From Bacteroidota bacterium (GTDB taxonomy: Bacteria > Bacteroidota > Bacteroidia > Flavobacteriales > Schleiferiaceae), in the NCBI GenBank assembly GCA_024742495.1, contig JANSYJ010000003.1:248001-312000 (forward strand): a stretch of DNA of 64,000 bases. The letters are read 5' to 3'. This document shows positions 29,151 to 37,977 of this stretch, piece after piece (within the stretch, counting starts at the first letter, position 1; each line of letters opens with the position of its first letter). The notes under the pieces were generated by a model. That model was not told where the DNA came from. It made no database searches and saw only the letters and a program-made list of their open reading frames with translations. The position numbers and the translations under genes are program-made.

Positions 29151-29167
29151 TAGTTAAAGGGCTATCC
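29151..29167 (+). repeat. 17-base exact repeat, copy 1
   Basis: TAGTTAAAGGGCTATCC occurs here, between the YebC-family stop codon and its terminator, and again at 50120-50136, also intergenic. By rough expectation a chance 17-mer match in 64 kb is uncommon but not negligible. No function assigned. Confidence 0.35.
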
Positions 29168-29181
29168 TGTGCCAAAACATA

Positions 29182-29215
29182 AATAAAGCCGCTTTCCTCC
29201 GAAGGCGGCTTTATT
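29182..29215. terminator. Bidirectional terminator between yebC-like and DUF2339 genes
   Basis: Arms aataaagccgc (29182-29192) and gcggctttatt (29205-29215) form a perfect 11 bp stem with A/T-rich feet on both sides, placed between two convergent genes and ending 9 bases before the stop codon of the DUF2339 gene. Confidence 0.8.
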
Positions 29216-29224
29216 CATTTAGTA

Positions 29225-31516
29225 CTAAGGTTCCATTTTTCTTTTCTGTCTATTGTACCAAAATGAACTCAAAAGCAAAAGAGCTCCAATGGCTACCAGC
29301 ACAATGGTTTTCGACAAGGTATCTAGAGCACCCAAATCATAAATAAGCAACTTGAGTATCACTAAAGCGAAAAGTATCATGGCGGTAAGCCGCAGATGTT
29401 TGCGATTTTTTTTCATTCCCCACCATATTAGGAAGAAGGCATAAGAGCCTACCAGAATGGTGAAAATTAGTCGATAGCGACCATCGTAATCTGCCAAATT
29501 GAGCCAATGTAAAAGCTCGGAGCTTATTAATATGAGAAATACAAGGTGCATAAAAATTTCAAAAGCCCGGCTCCCAAATTGCTGTAGGTAATCCATGCTA
29601 GTGGATTTACGACCAAGATAAAGCAAGAGTGTAACCAAGATAAAAGCGGGGTAACGCAATAGCATTGGCCCAGCACCAAAGGTGAAATGACCTTGGGGAT
29701 CCTCCCAAAGGTAAAGGTCGCTTAGTTCCCCCAAATTGTAGAGGCCCATTATGCAAAAAAGGATAACGCTAATCCAACTTATCAGAATTAAGGCCCTGCC
29801 TAGGTCCCTATCCCTGAATCGCGTGAAGTTTAGATATTGAAGAATTAAAGCAAAGAAGAGGGGAAGCAGACTGTCGCTCAGCCAGGAGAGGTGATCATAT
29901 ATTGGATTAGTTCGGGTGTAGGAGCCAGACTCCGCTTCTACAAGCACGGCTGTTACTTGTTCTACTCTGGCCCAAGTGGCAACCATTTCCCACCTAAAGG
30001 CAAAATAGGTGCTAAAAAGACTTAGGCCGATTAATACCTTAATGGCATTAGCCTGGCTAAGTGGGAATGCCCATCGCTGCGGTTCGGGATATTTCCGATT
30101 GATCCAAAATATTGCAAAACCCGAAAGAATGAATAGAAAGCTATAGAGGAAGTTTAGATTGAGAAGGAAAAGCTGCTCTGCCGCTAGATCTTGATATAGC
30201 ACCGGCCAGTCGGACCATAATCGTAAAAAGGCAAGAATAAAAAGGGGATAGCTGAAATATTCGAAAAAGAGACTGCCATGCCGCCGCGATATCCAAAACA
30301 AGATGGCTGCTTGAGCTGACCATGCAATAGCTATAACTGGTCCATCAAATTGATTGGGAATACTAAGGGCAACAAAAAAGAGGCTTATTCCTATAAGGAT
30401 GTGATAGAGCTTTTGATCCTGATCTTTTGACCTGCTGATAAACCAGGTCGCCGCCCCATTTAGCAAAGCCAAGAAAAAGGTAAAGGCCCCTAAGTACTGA
30501 TCGGAAACAAGATCGGCCTTAAGCATAGCAGCGCCAAATGCAAAAAAGATGATATTATTACTAAAGAGGATGAGTAAATTATAAGACTTGAACTTTTCGC
30601 GCATGCGCAATTTGTAGGCCAAGAAATAGGTGAAAAAAAGTAGATAAAAGGCAAAAGATACCGCAAGGCCAAGGCTCAAGTCTGTAGTGCTAAATTTATC
30701 TACATACCAGAAAAGAAAGATGAGCCAACTTACGCCAAAGGCACTATAGAAGAGAATTTTCCAATAGCGTTGAAATGCGATAAATAGAATTCCCAGATTA
30801 ATAAGAATGACATAGGTGAAAAAGAGGAGGGCAGAACCTTGATTGGTACTTACCAAAAAGGGGATGGCATAGGCACCAACCAATCCAAGAATGGCAATAA
30901 GTTCCTGTTTGTATTTTAAGGCACTGTAAACCGCGCCCACCGTTACCACCAGCATCAGCGCAAAGCTCAGACCCTTGGGGAATAAATCGAAAAAGGTATA
31001 GGCGGCAAAGCTCATGAAGTAAAAAATCGCCAAAGCGCCACCTAATAGTACTGCGCTGAAATGGAGGTATTTTGCTTTTAGTTTTAAGGCTAAACCCAAC
31101 AGTAGTCCTCCCAATAAATAGGCGAGAACCAGCCGCATCACGGGGCTTATCAAATTATTATCTACCGCGTATTTTCCACCAATTACCACCCCAATAATGG
31201 TTAAAAGGATGCCAATTTTATTGATGAGGTTTTCGCCAATAAAGCGCTCTATATCAAGTTTTAAGCTAGGGCTAGATTTCTTTTTGGGAATCGACTCCGC
31301 AGGTCTATACTCCTTAGTGCTCGCTTGAGCTTCGGTGGCAGTTTCTAATATGGGTTTTGGTGCCGGCTCGGATTTAAGGTCAAGAGAGGATTTGTACTTT
31401 AAAATTTCAATTTGCCGACGCAAATCTTGAATCTCCTGGGCAAAGGTCGCCTGCTTAGTAAGCAATTGATTGAGCTTAAAATCTAATTCGCGAATTTGAT
31501 CCTCCTTGTCGGCCAT
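29225..31516 (-). CDS. DUF2339 polytopic membrane protein
   Basis: The 763-residue protein starts with a coiled coil (about residues 1-50, DKEDQIRELDFKLNQLLTKQ), a short proline/charged linker, and then IGENLINKIGILLTIIGVVIGGKYAVDNNLISP, the diagnostic opening of DUF2339. The rest consists of some 20 hydrophobic helices. The family is common in Bacteroidota and Proteobacteria; no biochemical function is established to my knowledge. The coiled coil suggests oligomerisation at the cytoplasmic face. It appears monocistronic: terminator at the 3' side and 80 bases between it and the lycopene cyclase gene on the same strand. Confidence 0.88.
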   Translation of the reverse strand: MADKEDQIRELDFKLNQLLTKQATFAQEIQDLRRQIEILKYKSSLDLKSEPAPKPILETATEAQASTKEYRPAESIPKKKSSPSLKLDIERFIGENLINKIGILLTIIGVVIGGKYAVDNNLISPVMRLVLAYLLGGLLLGLALKLKAKYLHFSAVLLGGALAIFYFMSFAAYTFFDLFPKGLSFALMLVVTVGAVYSALKYKQELIAILGLVGAYAIPFLVSTNQGSALLFFTYVILINLGILFIAFQRYWKILFYSAFGVSWLIFLFWYVDKFSTTDLSLGLAVSFAFYLLFFTYFLAYKLRMREKFKSYNLLILFSNNIIFFAFGAAMLKADLVSDQYLGAFTFFLALLNGAATWFISRSKDQDQKLYHILIGISLFFVALSIPNQFDGPVIAIAWSAQAAILFWISRRHGSLFFEYFSYPLFILAFLRLWSDWPVLYQDLAAEQLFLLNLNFLYSFLFILSGFAIFWINRKYPEPQRWAFPLSQANAIKVLIGLSLFSTYFAFRWEMVATWARVEQVTAVLVEAESGSYTRTNPIYDHLSWLSDSLLPLFFALILQYLNFTRFRDRDLGRALILISWISVILFCIMGLYNLGELSDLYLWEDPQGHFTFGAGPMLLRYPAFILVTLLLYLGRKSTSMDYLQQFGSRAFEIFMHLVFLILISSELLHWLNLADYDGRYRLIFTILVGSYAFFLIWWGMKKNRKHLRLTAMILFALVILKLLIYDLGALDTLSKTIVLVAIGALLLLSSFWYNRQKRKMEP

Positions 31517-31599
31517 ACCCCTTTTTGTTAATGGGTGAAGCTAGGGAAAAAATAAAAGCCATAGCCCCATTTAGAGGCCCAAGCTTAAACTAATCGCTG

Positions 31600-32766
31600 C
31601 TAGTTCTTGGCGCTCAATCTTTTTTGGATGCTTTTAGCAATAGACCAAAAGAAAGGGCTCCAAGGCATTTTATACATGATAATAAAGTCCTCCTTAAAGG
31701 AACTCTTCTCATCAATAAACCTCAAAATGCGGTCGATTGGATGAACTTTAAAAAGACGGATGAAAAGCTTTACGATGGGACTATTCTTCTTATTAAAGAT
31801 ATTCAGAAGCAATTCATCGTAAATCCAATGCTGCCTGCTATGGCCGGGATTTGGGAAGGTATCTTGATTTTTTAAAGCTATAGCTAGATCCCAGCTGTGC
31901 TGAGCTATTTTTTTAAAGGCAAAACCGGTAGAGGCCTTCACCACGCCAGCTCTAACTCCAATTGGGACATAATTGCAATATTCCGGATGGCGTTTTTCGC
32001 TGCTATTTAAGCTAAGGCTCATGGGAATTTTATTGACCTCTTTTTCTTCAATCTCATAATCATGGATATCCATGGCCTTTAAATATTCCATTATAATAGG
32101 CTTGGATTCTTCTTCTTTTAATATTGCCTTGCCAAAACGGGTAAATTCTATCAAGGCCTCTGTTCTGGAGGTAGGCAGCAGGTACATAAACTGAAGGGAC
32201 TTGTCTTCTTGGGGTACATCAAAATCCATTAGGCGGCAGACATCAGCTTCGAACTTTAGCTCTTTGGTTTTAATGCGATAGCCAACAAAGCTCTGCCAAA
32301 TGAGCTCGGGATCATTTAATTGAGGGGGACGGCTATCAAATACCAAATCGGCGCTTAATTGGCGCTCGTCATCCAAACTTAAAATATGGGATTCTCCCGT
32401 TTCCAGCGACTTTACACGTGCTTTATACGATTCAATTTTAGGATAGCTGTCTAAGGCATCATTAACAAATTGATAGAAATCGCTACTGCGAATTTGGGCA
32501 TAGTGGTAAGGGAACATTTGCTGCCGACTAGGATAGGCCGAATCTACTTGATCCCATTTATGAGAAACGCATGGGCTAAACATCTGCCAGGCAGGATCGC
32601 TTTCATCCGACCAAAAACACCAGGTACGATCATTACTATCCTTGGAGTCGGGCTCTATTAAAGCTATAGTATAGTCGGCTACCACACCTTGTAAATGCAT
32701 GGCATATAGCAAGGCTAAGCCTGATGCTCCTCCGCCAATAATGGCAATGTCAAAATGCTTATTCAT
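31600..32766 (-). CDS. crtY: Lycopene cyclase (CrtY family)
   Basis: A 388-residue flavoprotein with FDIAIIGGGASGLALLYAM at the N terminus (FAD-binding Rossmann motif) and NDRTWCFWSD near residue 47, a hallmark of bacterial CrtY-type lycopene cyclases. MYLLPTSRTEALIEFT (about residue 205) and IGVRAGVVKASTGFAF (about 285) are also typical. It closes the ends of lycopene to beta-rings, making beta-carotene for photoprotective carotenoids or retinal. The other crt genes are not in the window. The start codon directly follows the stop of the photolyase gene (TAA then ATG), so the two form one operon. The symbol is by family resemblance. Confidence 0.9.
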   Translation of the reverse strand: MNKHFDIAIIGGGASGLALLYAMHLQGVVADYTIALIEPDSKDSNDRTWCFWSDESDPAWQMFSPCVSHKWDQVDSAYPSRQQMFPYHYAQIRSSDFYQFVNDALDSYPKIESYKARVKSLETGESHILSLDDERQLSADLVFDSRPPQLNDPELIWQSFVGYRIKTKELKFEADVCRLMDFDVPQEDKSLQFMYLLPTSRTEALIEFTRFGKAILKEEESKPIIMEYLKAMDIHDYEIEEKEVNKIPMSLSLNSSEKRHPEYCNYVPIGVRAGVVKASTGFAFKKIAQHSWDLAIALKNQDTFPNPGHSRQHWIYDELLLNIFNKKNSPIVKLFIRLFKVHPIDRILRFIDEKSSFKEDFIIMYKMPWSPFFWSIAKSIQKRLSAKN

Positions 32767-34266
32767 TTAAACCCGAATTCTTTTTAAAAATAGTTCTGCG
32801 GCTCCAAAGATGCTTTCTCTTCTTTCCGTACTCATTTTATTTAAGGTGCCTAGCATCATGCTCATTCTAGGGTTGGAAGCAAAGGTAGCGCGATGTTTGT
32901 CAATAAAGCGCCAATAAAGGCCATCTACAATATCGCACCAATCGCCCTTGGGATAATGACTCATTTTGCGCATATAATTGCTTCCTGCGATATAGGGCTT
33001 GGTGGCAAATAATCCACCATCGGCAAATTGGCTCATTCCCAAAACATTGGGAGCCATTACCCAATCGGCACTATCAATATACATCTCCATAAACCAGCGA
33101 TAAACTTCCTGCGGATGAATTTCGCAAAGGAGCATCAAGTTGCCAATTACCATTAGGCGTTCTATATGGTGATTATAGGCTTCCTCTTTCACTTTTTTGA
33201 TGGAGTCATCTAAGGGTGCAATACCTGTAGTTCCCTCATACCAATGCGGGCTAAGCTTGTTTTGGAGATTAAAGTGATTTCCGCCAAAATCGAAATTGCG
33301 ATACATACCTCTAATAAACTCGCGCCAACCCAAAACTTGTCTTATAAATCCTTCCACCGAAGCTAGGGCGCTGCCTTTTTTTTGATAGGCCTCAAGTACA
33401 TCGCTAATTACTTCTTCTGGACTTAAGAGGCCCATATTGAGATAAGGACTTAAAGTAGAGTGATAACCAAATTTCAACTCGGCCTCAAAAGCATCTTCAT
33501 AGGGGCCAAATAGGTTGAGCTTTTCGGAGATAAACTGATCTAAAACCGCTAAGGACTCTTTACGGTTGCTTGCCCAGCGAAAGGTATTTGTATCGCCAGG
33601 GTGATGGGAAAAGTGGTGGTTCACCAAAGCTTTTACCTCTTTGACATTTGGGTTTTCTGTGAAATGTAAGGCTGTAGGAGCGCTATAATTCTTGGGTAGC
33701 TTTTTGCGGTTTTCCGCATCATAGCTCCATTTCCCACCGCTTGGCTTGCCTTCCTCATCTACTAAAATGCCCAGTGCTTTGCGCTGCCGTTCATAATATG
33801 TTTTGAGGAAAGGCTTTTTATGGCTTTTTAAGTAGTGATCAAAATCAGAAAGCGGAAACAAAAATTTAGGACTTTCAATCCAAGTTATTTCCAAACCTCG
33901 ATCTAAACTCCATTTAAGCAGTCGCTCTTCAAAAAATTGATCATCAACCTTATAGCACCTAAGGCTATCTACATTTTCCTGTGATTGAATACAATGATCT
34001 AGTTTTTCTTCAAAGGATCGAGGATCTATTTCGCCATTAGCTGCCTCTAAGGCATAGTATTGAACATCATTCTCCAAAGCTAGGGCCTCCGCATGCTGAC
34101 GCATCGCCGAAAGGAATAAAATGAGTTTATGCTTATGATATTGATAATGCGTACATAAGCCTTCATCCTCAATCATAATTATAGCATTGGCTTTTTGGCG
34201 GCTGAAAAGATTTTCATGCTGCGAAAAAAGACAGTCCCCTAAAATCAAATGTAAGGTCATGCTCAA
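32767..34266 (-). CDS. Cryptochrome/photolyase-family protein (PhrB/FeS-BCP clade, cluster cysteines missing)
   Basis: This 499-residue protein begins MTLHLILGDCLF, has the N-terminal DUF/Rossmann antenna domain to about residue 150 and an FAD-binding helical domain with EGFIRQVLGWREFIRGMY (about 305), HHIERLMVIGNLMLL and SADWVMAPNVLGMSQFADGG (about 395). These identify the photolyase-related group that includes bacterial (6-4) photolyases PhrB. In that group four cysteines bind a 4Fe-4S cluster, two of them in a YCxxC motif; here the region reads SHYPKGDWCDIVDGLYW, is shorter, and lacks the pair. The fold and flavin site look intact. It likely repairs UV lesions or senses blue light. Divergently transcribed with the DUF2256 gene 34 bases away. 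Confidence 0.88.
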   Translation of the reverse strand: MSMTLHLILGDCLFSQHENLFSRQKANAIIMIEDEGLCTHYQYHKHKLILFLSAMRQHAEALALENDVQYYALEAANGEIDPRSFEEKLDHCIQSQENVDSLRCYKVDDQFFEERLLKWSLDRGLEITWIESPKFLFPLSDFDHYLKSHKKPFLKTYYERQRKALGILVDEEGKPSGGKWSYDAENRKKLPKNYSAPTALHFTENPNVKEVKALVNHHFSHHPGDTNTFRWASNRKESLAVLDQFISEKLNLFGPYEDAFEAELKFGYHSTLSPYLNMGLLSPEEVISDVLEAYQKKGSALASVEGFIRQVLGWREFIRGMYRNFDFGGNHFNLQNKLSPHWYEGTTGIAPLDDSIKKVKEEAYNHHIERLMVIGNLMLLCEIHPQEVYRWFMEMYIDSADWVMAPNVLGMSQFADGGLFATKPYIAGSNYMRKMSHYPKGDWCDIVDGLYWRFIDKHRATFASNPRMSMMLGTLNKMSTERRESIFGAAELFLKRIRV

Positions 34267-34300
34267 TAAACTTATGAAGCCCTAATAATGTTGATAGGCC

Positions 34301-34465
34301 ATGAAGAAAAGTGACTTACCGCAAAAAGTATGTCCGGTTTGTGACCGTCCCTTTACTTGGCGACGAAAGTGGGCTAAAAACTGGGAGGAGGTACGCTATT
34401 GTTCAAACGCCTGCAGAAAACAAAAGAATGGCCGAACCACCAATGAGGGGAATAGGAAGAATTAA
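34301..34465 (+). CDS. DUF2256 zinc-ribbon small protein
   Basis: A 54-residue ORF with the complete DUF2256 pattern: [33 protein letters not shown]. The four cysteines (positions 11, 14, 34, 38) form a probable zinc ribbon. DUF2256 proteins are often encoded beside cryptochrome/photolyase-related proteins, and this one faces the photolyase gene across a 34-base gap, so a shared control region is likely. No function is known; nucleic-acid or protein binding is inference. It is easily missed because of its size. The ATG at 34301 is the only sensible start. Confidence 0.88.
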   Translation: MKKSDLPQKVCPVCDRPFTWRRKWAKNWEEVRYCSNACRKQKNGRTTNEGNRKN

Positions 34466-34706
34466 GGTTAGGAAAGCTCGGCCATTTTCTAAGATGTAAA
34501 GAAAGGGCCTCTGCCAAAATCTCCTAATGAAAATTTAGACCTCCTTAGCCACTAATTCTGAATATTCAAGAATTTCACTTCTTTGGAAGGTCGTGGAATT
34601 GATAAATCAAGATTTTAATGGAAAGGTTTAGAGCTAAGCTTAGTAATTATGAATAAGTAGTTATTTAAGCTGATTGATTTGCGGTAATCCGTAAAATTTT
34701 ATGGAT

Positions 34707-35354
34707 TTACTTTTTAAACCATTCTACTAGGTCCCTCAGATTATCGGGATTTATACCATGGCCAGCAGGATACTCCTGATAGCGATGTTTGATATTTAGC
34801 TTTTCTAAAAATTCCACCGTCATTCTTGAGGCACTCACCGGTATTACTTCATCTTGGTTACCATGTGAAACGAAGAAATCTAAATGTTTTAAGTCTTGTG
34901 GGCGATATTGATAGGGAACGATTTCCTTTAATACATAGGCGCTTAAAGCCATTACCTTATGAAATCGCTGAGGTTCGTTTAGGGCTAAACCATAGCTTAA
35001 TATGCCACCTTGACTAAATCCTAGCAGCCAAACGGGATTGTTTTGCAATCCTTCTTTTTTTTGGAAATCGCTTAAAAAACTTGAAATAAGCTCGCGACTT
35101 TGGGCCGCCATTTTAGTGTCGGAGGTTTTTGCACCCACCGAATCGAAGTGAATGGGGTACCAGGCAAAACCACCAAAACCCAATGTTAGTGGCGCTCTAA
35201 GGCTCAAGTAATGCGCTTCCGGGCCTAAATAATCTTTAAGTGAAAATAAATCATTTTCGTGGCTGCCATAGCCATGAATCATAAGCACTAGAGGGCTTTT
35301 GTCCGTATTTGATTTAGCAGGAGCATAATTATAAAACAGCGACAAATCTGACAT
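34707..35354 (-). CDS. Carboxylesterase/phospholipase-like hydrolase (COG0400)
   Basis: The 215-residue protein resembles the small serine esterases related to YpfH/phospholipase-carboxylesterase: VLMIHGYGSHENDL near the start, nucleophile elbow GFSQGG (Ser about residue 113), SHGNQDEVIPV for the acid and PAGHGI for the histidine. No signal peptide. It is the last gene of a four-gene operon (TetR, ABC1, Nudix, this one) and its ATG overlaps the Nudix stop by one base (TAATG). The hydrolysed ester is unknown. The 240 bases downstream (34466-34706) contain no recognised gene. Confidence 0.88.
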   Translation of the reverse strand: MSDLSLFYNYAPAKSNTDKSPLVLMIHGYGSHENDLFSLKDYLGPEAHYLSLRAPLTLGFGGFAWYPIHFDSVGAKTSDTKMAAQSRELISSFLSDFQKKEGLQNNPVWLLGFSQGGILSYGLALNEPQRFHKVMALSAYVLKEIVPYQYRPQDLKHLDFFVSHGNQDEVIPVSASRMTVEFLEKLNIKHRYQEYPAGHGINPDNLRDLVEWFKK

Positions 35355-35893
35355 TAATTTAATTCTAAGGTTCCAATATTAATTTCATCTGGGCCACCAT
35401 TAAGTACCGATATCCAATGTTTTAGAGCATGGATATTACTCGAAAAGGCAATTTCATCCCAAGGAATAGCCTTCCAATCAAAAAACTTTATTTCGGTGCT
35501 TTCGGGGGTTAAGGCATAATGCTCATCCAGCATTTGTGCCTTAAAAATCAGATAAACCTGCTGGGCTTTCAGCACATTATAAATGCTGTGTAATTTTTCA
35601 ATTTTAACCCGAGCGCCGGTTTCTTCTTCCACTTCTCTTAAAGCGCCAAGTTCCACCGACTCTTCATTTTCAAGAAAGCCAGCCGGCAAGTTCCAATAGC
35701 CTAAACGAGGTTCAATACCCCTGCGGCAGAGCATTACTTCACCTTTATCGTTTAGGATGAGGCAACCCACAATTAGATTGGGATTGATATAATGAATGGT
35801 ATCGCAGTTCTTGCAAACTATGCGTAAACGATGATCACCCTCCGGTATCTCCTTTATAAGTTTTGAACTGCCGCAGCTGGAACAATATTTCAC
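35354..35893 (-). CDS. Nudix hydrolase with N-terminal zinc ribbon
   Basis: The 179-residue protein has a zinc ribbon (CSSC at residues 4-7 and CKNC at 27-30) followed by a Nudix domain with an intact Nudix box: GFLENEESVELGALREVEEETG (Gly, REVEEE and following acidic residues bind the metal). This arrangement is the Nudix_N_2 type found in ADP-ribose/NADH pyrophosphatase-like enzymes. The substrate is a nucleoside diphosphate derivative, not further defined. It overlaps the ABC1 gene upstream by 4 bases and the esterase downstream by 1. Confidence 0.9.
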   Translation of the reverse strand: MKYCSSCGSSKLIKEIPEGDHRLRIVCKNCDTIHYINPNLIVGCLILNDKGEVMLCRRGIEPRLGYWNLPAGFLENEESVELGALREVEEETGARVKIEKLHSIYNVLKAQQVYLIFKAQMLDEHYALTPESTEIKFFDWKAIPWDEIAFSSNIHALKHWISVLNGGPDEINIGTLELN

Positions 35894-37221
35894 GTGATTG
35901 GATCTTCCTCCAAAAATAGTTTATCTACTGCAGAACGCGTTTCAATTTTGGCCTCTAGCATATGCAGCATATTGTAAAGGCCAAAATAAGTTCGGTTGAG
36001 GTAAATGGAATCCTTTGGACCTCTGGCTGCTTTAGCTTTTTTCACCATTTTATCGTTCTGGTAAATATCACTTAAGGCGTATATTTTTTGGAAATAGCTC
36101 TTATCCGCAAAGTCAAATTCATCGGAGAAGAATGGTTTTCCCAGTAAGCTGAGAATTTCCGCGTAGATATCCGAAAAATGATCCACCTCCTCAGGGCTAT
36201 CACTTTTAAGTAGAAACTCTAATTCAAATAGGAGATTTAGAAACTCATCTTTCTCTTCACTAATGGCAGGGCGCATTATTTGGAAATAGCGATGGTAGAA
36301 ATCTTCCGGGAGAATCTTAACACAACCAAAATCAATAACGCCTACCGAACCATCTTCTCTAAAGAGGAAATTACCTGGATGTGGATCTGCATGAACTTCC
36401 CTTAAATTGTGAATTTGGAAGTCATAGAAATCCCATATTATTTGTCCGATGCGATTGCGTGTTTCCTGGTCGGGATTGGTTTTTAGAAACTGATCTAAAT
36501 GAAGCCCTTCTAACCAATCCATGGTTAGGATGCGTTCGGCCGATAATTCGGGATAATATTTTGGAAAGACCAGACCATCGATATCGGCACAGGCCTCACA
36601 GATTTTCATTCCTCTTTCCAATTCTAGATTGTAATCCGTTTCCTCCATCAAGCGACCTTCCACTTCACCAAGATAATGGCTCATTTCTGCTTGGCTGATA
36701 TTGAACATGGCACCTACAACCGGACGAACCATTTTAAGATCGGATGAAATACTATTGGCTACCCCGGGATATTGGATTTTAACCGCCAAGTCGAGCTCGC
36801 CTTTTTTAGCCCGATGTACTTGGCCAATGCTAGCCGCGGCAAGACTTTGACGCGAAAATTCATCAAAAATATCGAGGGGACTTGCTTTAAAATACTGCTG
36901 AAAGGTTTTTACTACCAAAGGGTAGGATAGAGGGGGAGCAGAATACTGTGCCTGGGCAAATTTATCAGTATAAGCCTGAGGGAGCAGACCTTGATCCATG
37001 CTCAGCATTTGGGCTACTTTAAGAGCAGAGCCTTTCAAATTGCTCAAGGCATTGTAAATATCCTCGGCATTCTGCTCTTGTAATTCTTGCTCATTGCTTT
37101 CGCCTGTAACCAGTTTTTTACTGAAATGCTTTAGGTAATTGGCGCCTACTTTAGCTCCGGTTTTTATAAACTTACCTGTTCGCTGGCTGCGAGAGCTATA
37201 GATTTTATCTTGTTCTTTCAT
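35890..37221 (-). CDS. ABC1/UbiB-family atypical kinase
   Basis: A 443-residue ABC1 (AarF/UbiB/ADCK) protein. It has the family's Ala- and Lys-rich nucleotide loop region with LKGSALKVAQMLSMDQGLLP (the KxGQ-type motif, here KVAQ), AAASIGQVHRAKKGELDLAVKIQYPG, and the catalytic/metal segment EVHADPHPGNFLFREDG followed by GVIDFGCVK. UbiB proteins support ubiquinone synthesis, but Flavobacteriales use menaquinone, so the role here is likely different (lipid or quinone handling). No C-terminal membrane helices are evident. It overlaps the TetR gene and the Nudix gene by 4 bases each, giving strict co-expression. Confidence 0.88.
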   Translation of the reverse strand: MKEQDKIYSSRSQRTGKFIKTGAKVGANYLKHFSKKLVTGESNEQELQEQNAEDIYNALSNLKGSALKVAQMLSMDQGLLPQAYTDKFAQAQYSAPPLSYPLVVKTFQQYFKASPLDIFDEFSRQSLAAASIGQVHRAKKGELDLAVKIQYPGVANSISSDLKMVRPVVGAMFNISQAEMSHYLGEVEGRLMEETDYNLELERGMKICEACADIDGLVFPKYYPELSAERILTMDWLEGLHLDQFLKTNPDQETRNRIGQIIWDFYDFQIHNLREVHADPHPGNFLFREDGSVGVIDFGCVKILPEDFYHRYFQIMRPAISEEKDEFLNLLFELEFLLKSDSPEEVDHFSDIYAEILSLLGKPFFSDEFDFADKSYFQKIYALSDIYQNDKMVKKAKAARGPKDSIYLNRTYFGLYNMLHMLEAKIETRSAVDKLFLEEDPIT

Positions 37222-37859
37222 CGGTTTTGAAATATGAATTTACCGAAGTCAAAAGCCGAGTCTAAGGCATTTTTCTCAATAAGATCGAAGGAAAGGTTTA
37301 CTGACTTTTCAATGGCTTCATCGGTACTTTCAAAACCAGGCGAACGATCCTTGCGCCAAAAGTCGAGTAAGAAGAGGCATTGTATCCAAAACAAGTCATC
37401 GTATAAGTCATTAAACTTGGAGCGCCCTGCTATTTCATCCTTCATTTGTCCTTCGGCGATAATTTCCTTTGACCAATTTTTAAATTGCTTTTTAAAAGCC
37501 TCTAATTCACTGGCTCCTTTTGGCTTGGCAATATTTACCTGCTTTAAAATAAGGTTGGCATAGGAGCGATGCGATTTTAAATTTTCGAAGAAGCTGAAGT
37601 AAAAGCTCAGGAATTTTTCTCGTGAACTAAAATCCGACCATTCTTCGGTTTCGCTTAATCGGGCCAAATTGCTTTCAAATAAATGACTCCAGAATTGGGC
37701 TGCTATTTGATCGAAATCGCTGAAGTATTCGTAAAACTGAGCCTCATCAATTTCAAGCTCTTTGCAAAAGGCGTATACACTAGCTGGGTTTTCACCATTT
37801 AAAAGTAGATACTCCTGATAGTGCGCTATAATTTTTCCTTTCAAATCTTGTTTTTCCAT
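37218..37859 (-). CDS. TetR-family transcriptional regulator
   Basis: The 213-residue protein has a short N-terminal TetR-like helix-turn-helix (about residues 10-55: KGKIIAHYQEYLLL ... SVYAFCKELEIDEAQFYEYFSDFDQIAAQFW) and an all-helical C-terminal domain (60-213) for ligand binding and dimerisation. It heads the operon whose next gene, the ABC1 kinase, it overlaps by 4 bases; autoregulation is the default expectation. The 118-base leader contains a GTTAAC palindrome (37899-37904) close to a TAATTTTA -7-like element, a plausible operator site. The ligand is unknown. Confidence 0.82.
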   Translation of the reverse strand: MEKQDLKGKIIAHYQEYLLLNGENPASVYAFCKELEIDEAQFYEYFSDFDQIAAQFWSHLFESNLARLSETEEWSDFSSREKFLSFYFSFFENLKSHRSYANLILKQVNIAKPKGASELEAFKKQFKNWSKEIIAEGQMKDEIAGRSKFNDLYDDLFWIQCLFLLDFWRKDRSPGFESTDEAIEKSVNLSFDLIEKNALDSAFDFGKFIFQNR

Positions 37860-37977
37860 GTTTTCCTCGCTTTAGTAGGCCGTAAAATTATTCGTCTTGT
37901 TAACGTCTAAAGGCGCTTTTATGTTCCTGTAAAACCTTAAAGATTTGTTAGGATTATAAATGAAATAAATCTGAGCT

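Noticed and set aside
34311-34499. 62-codon plus-strand ORF overlapping the DUF2256 region
   Set aside because: It is in another frame; the DUF2256 frame at 34301-34465 has the full cysteine motif.
34684-34710. Hairpin over the esterase stop codon
   Set aside because: The arms pair imperfectly with a bulge and there is no U-tract on either strand.
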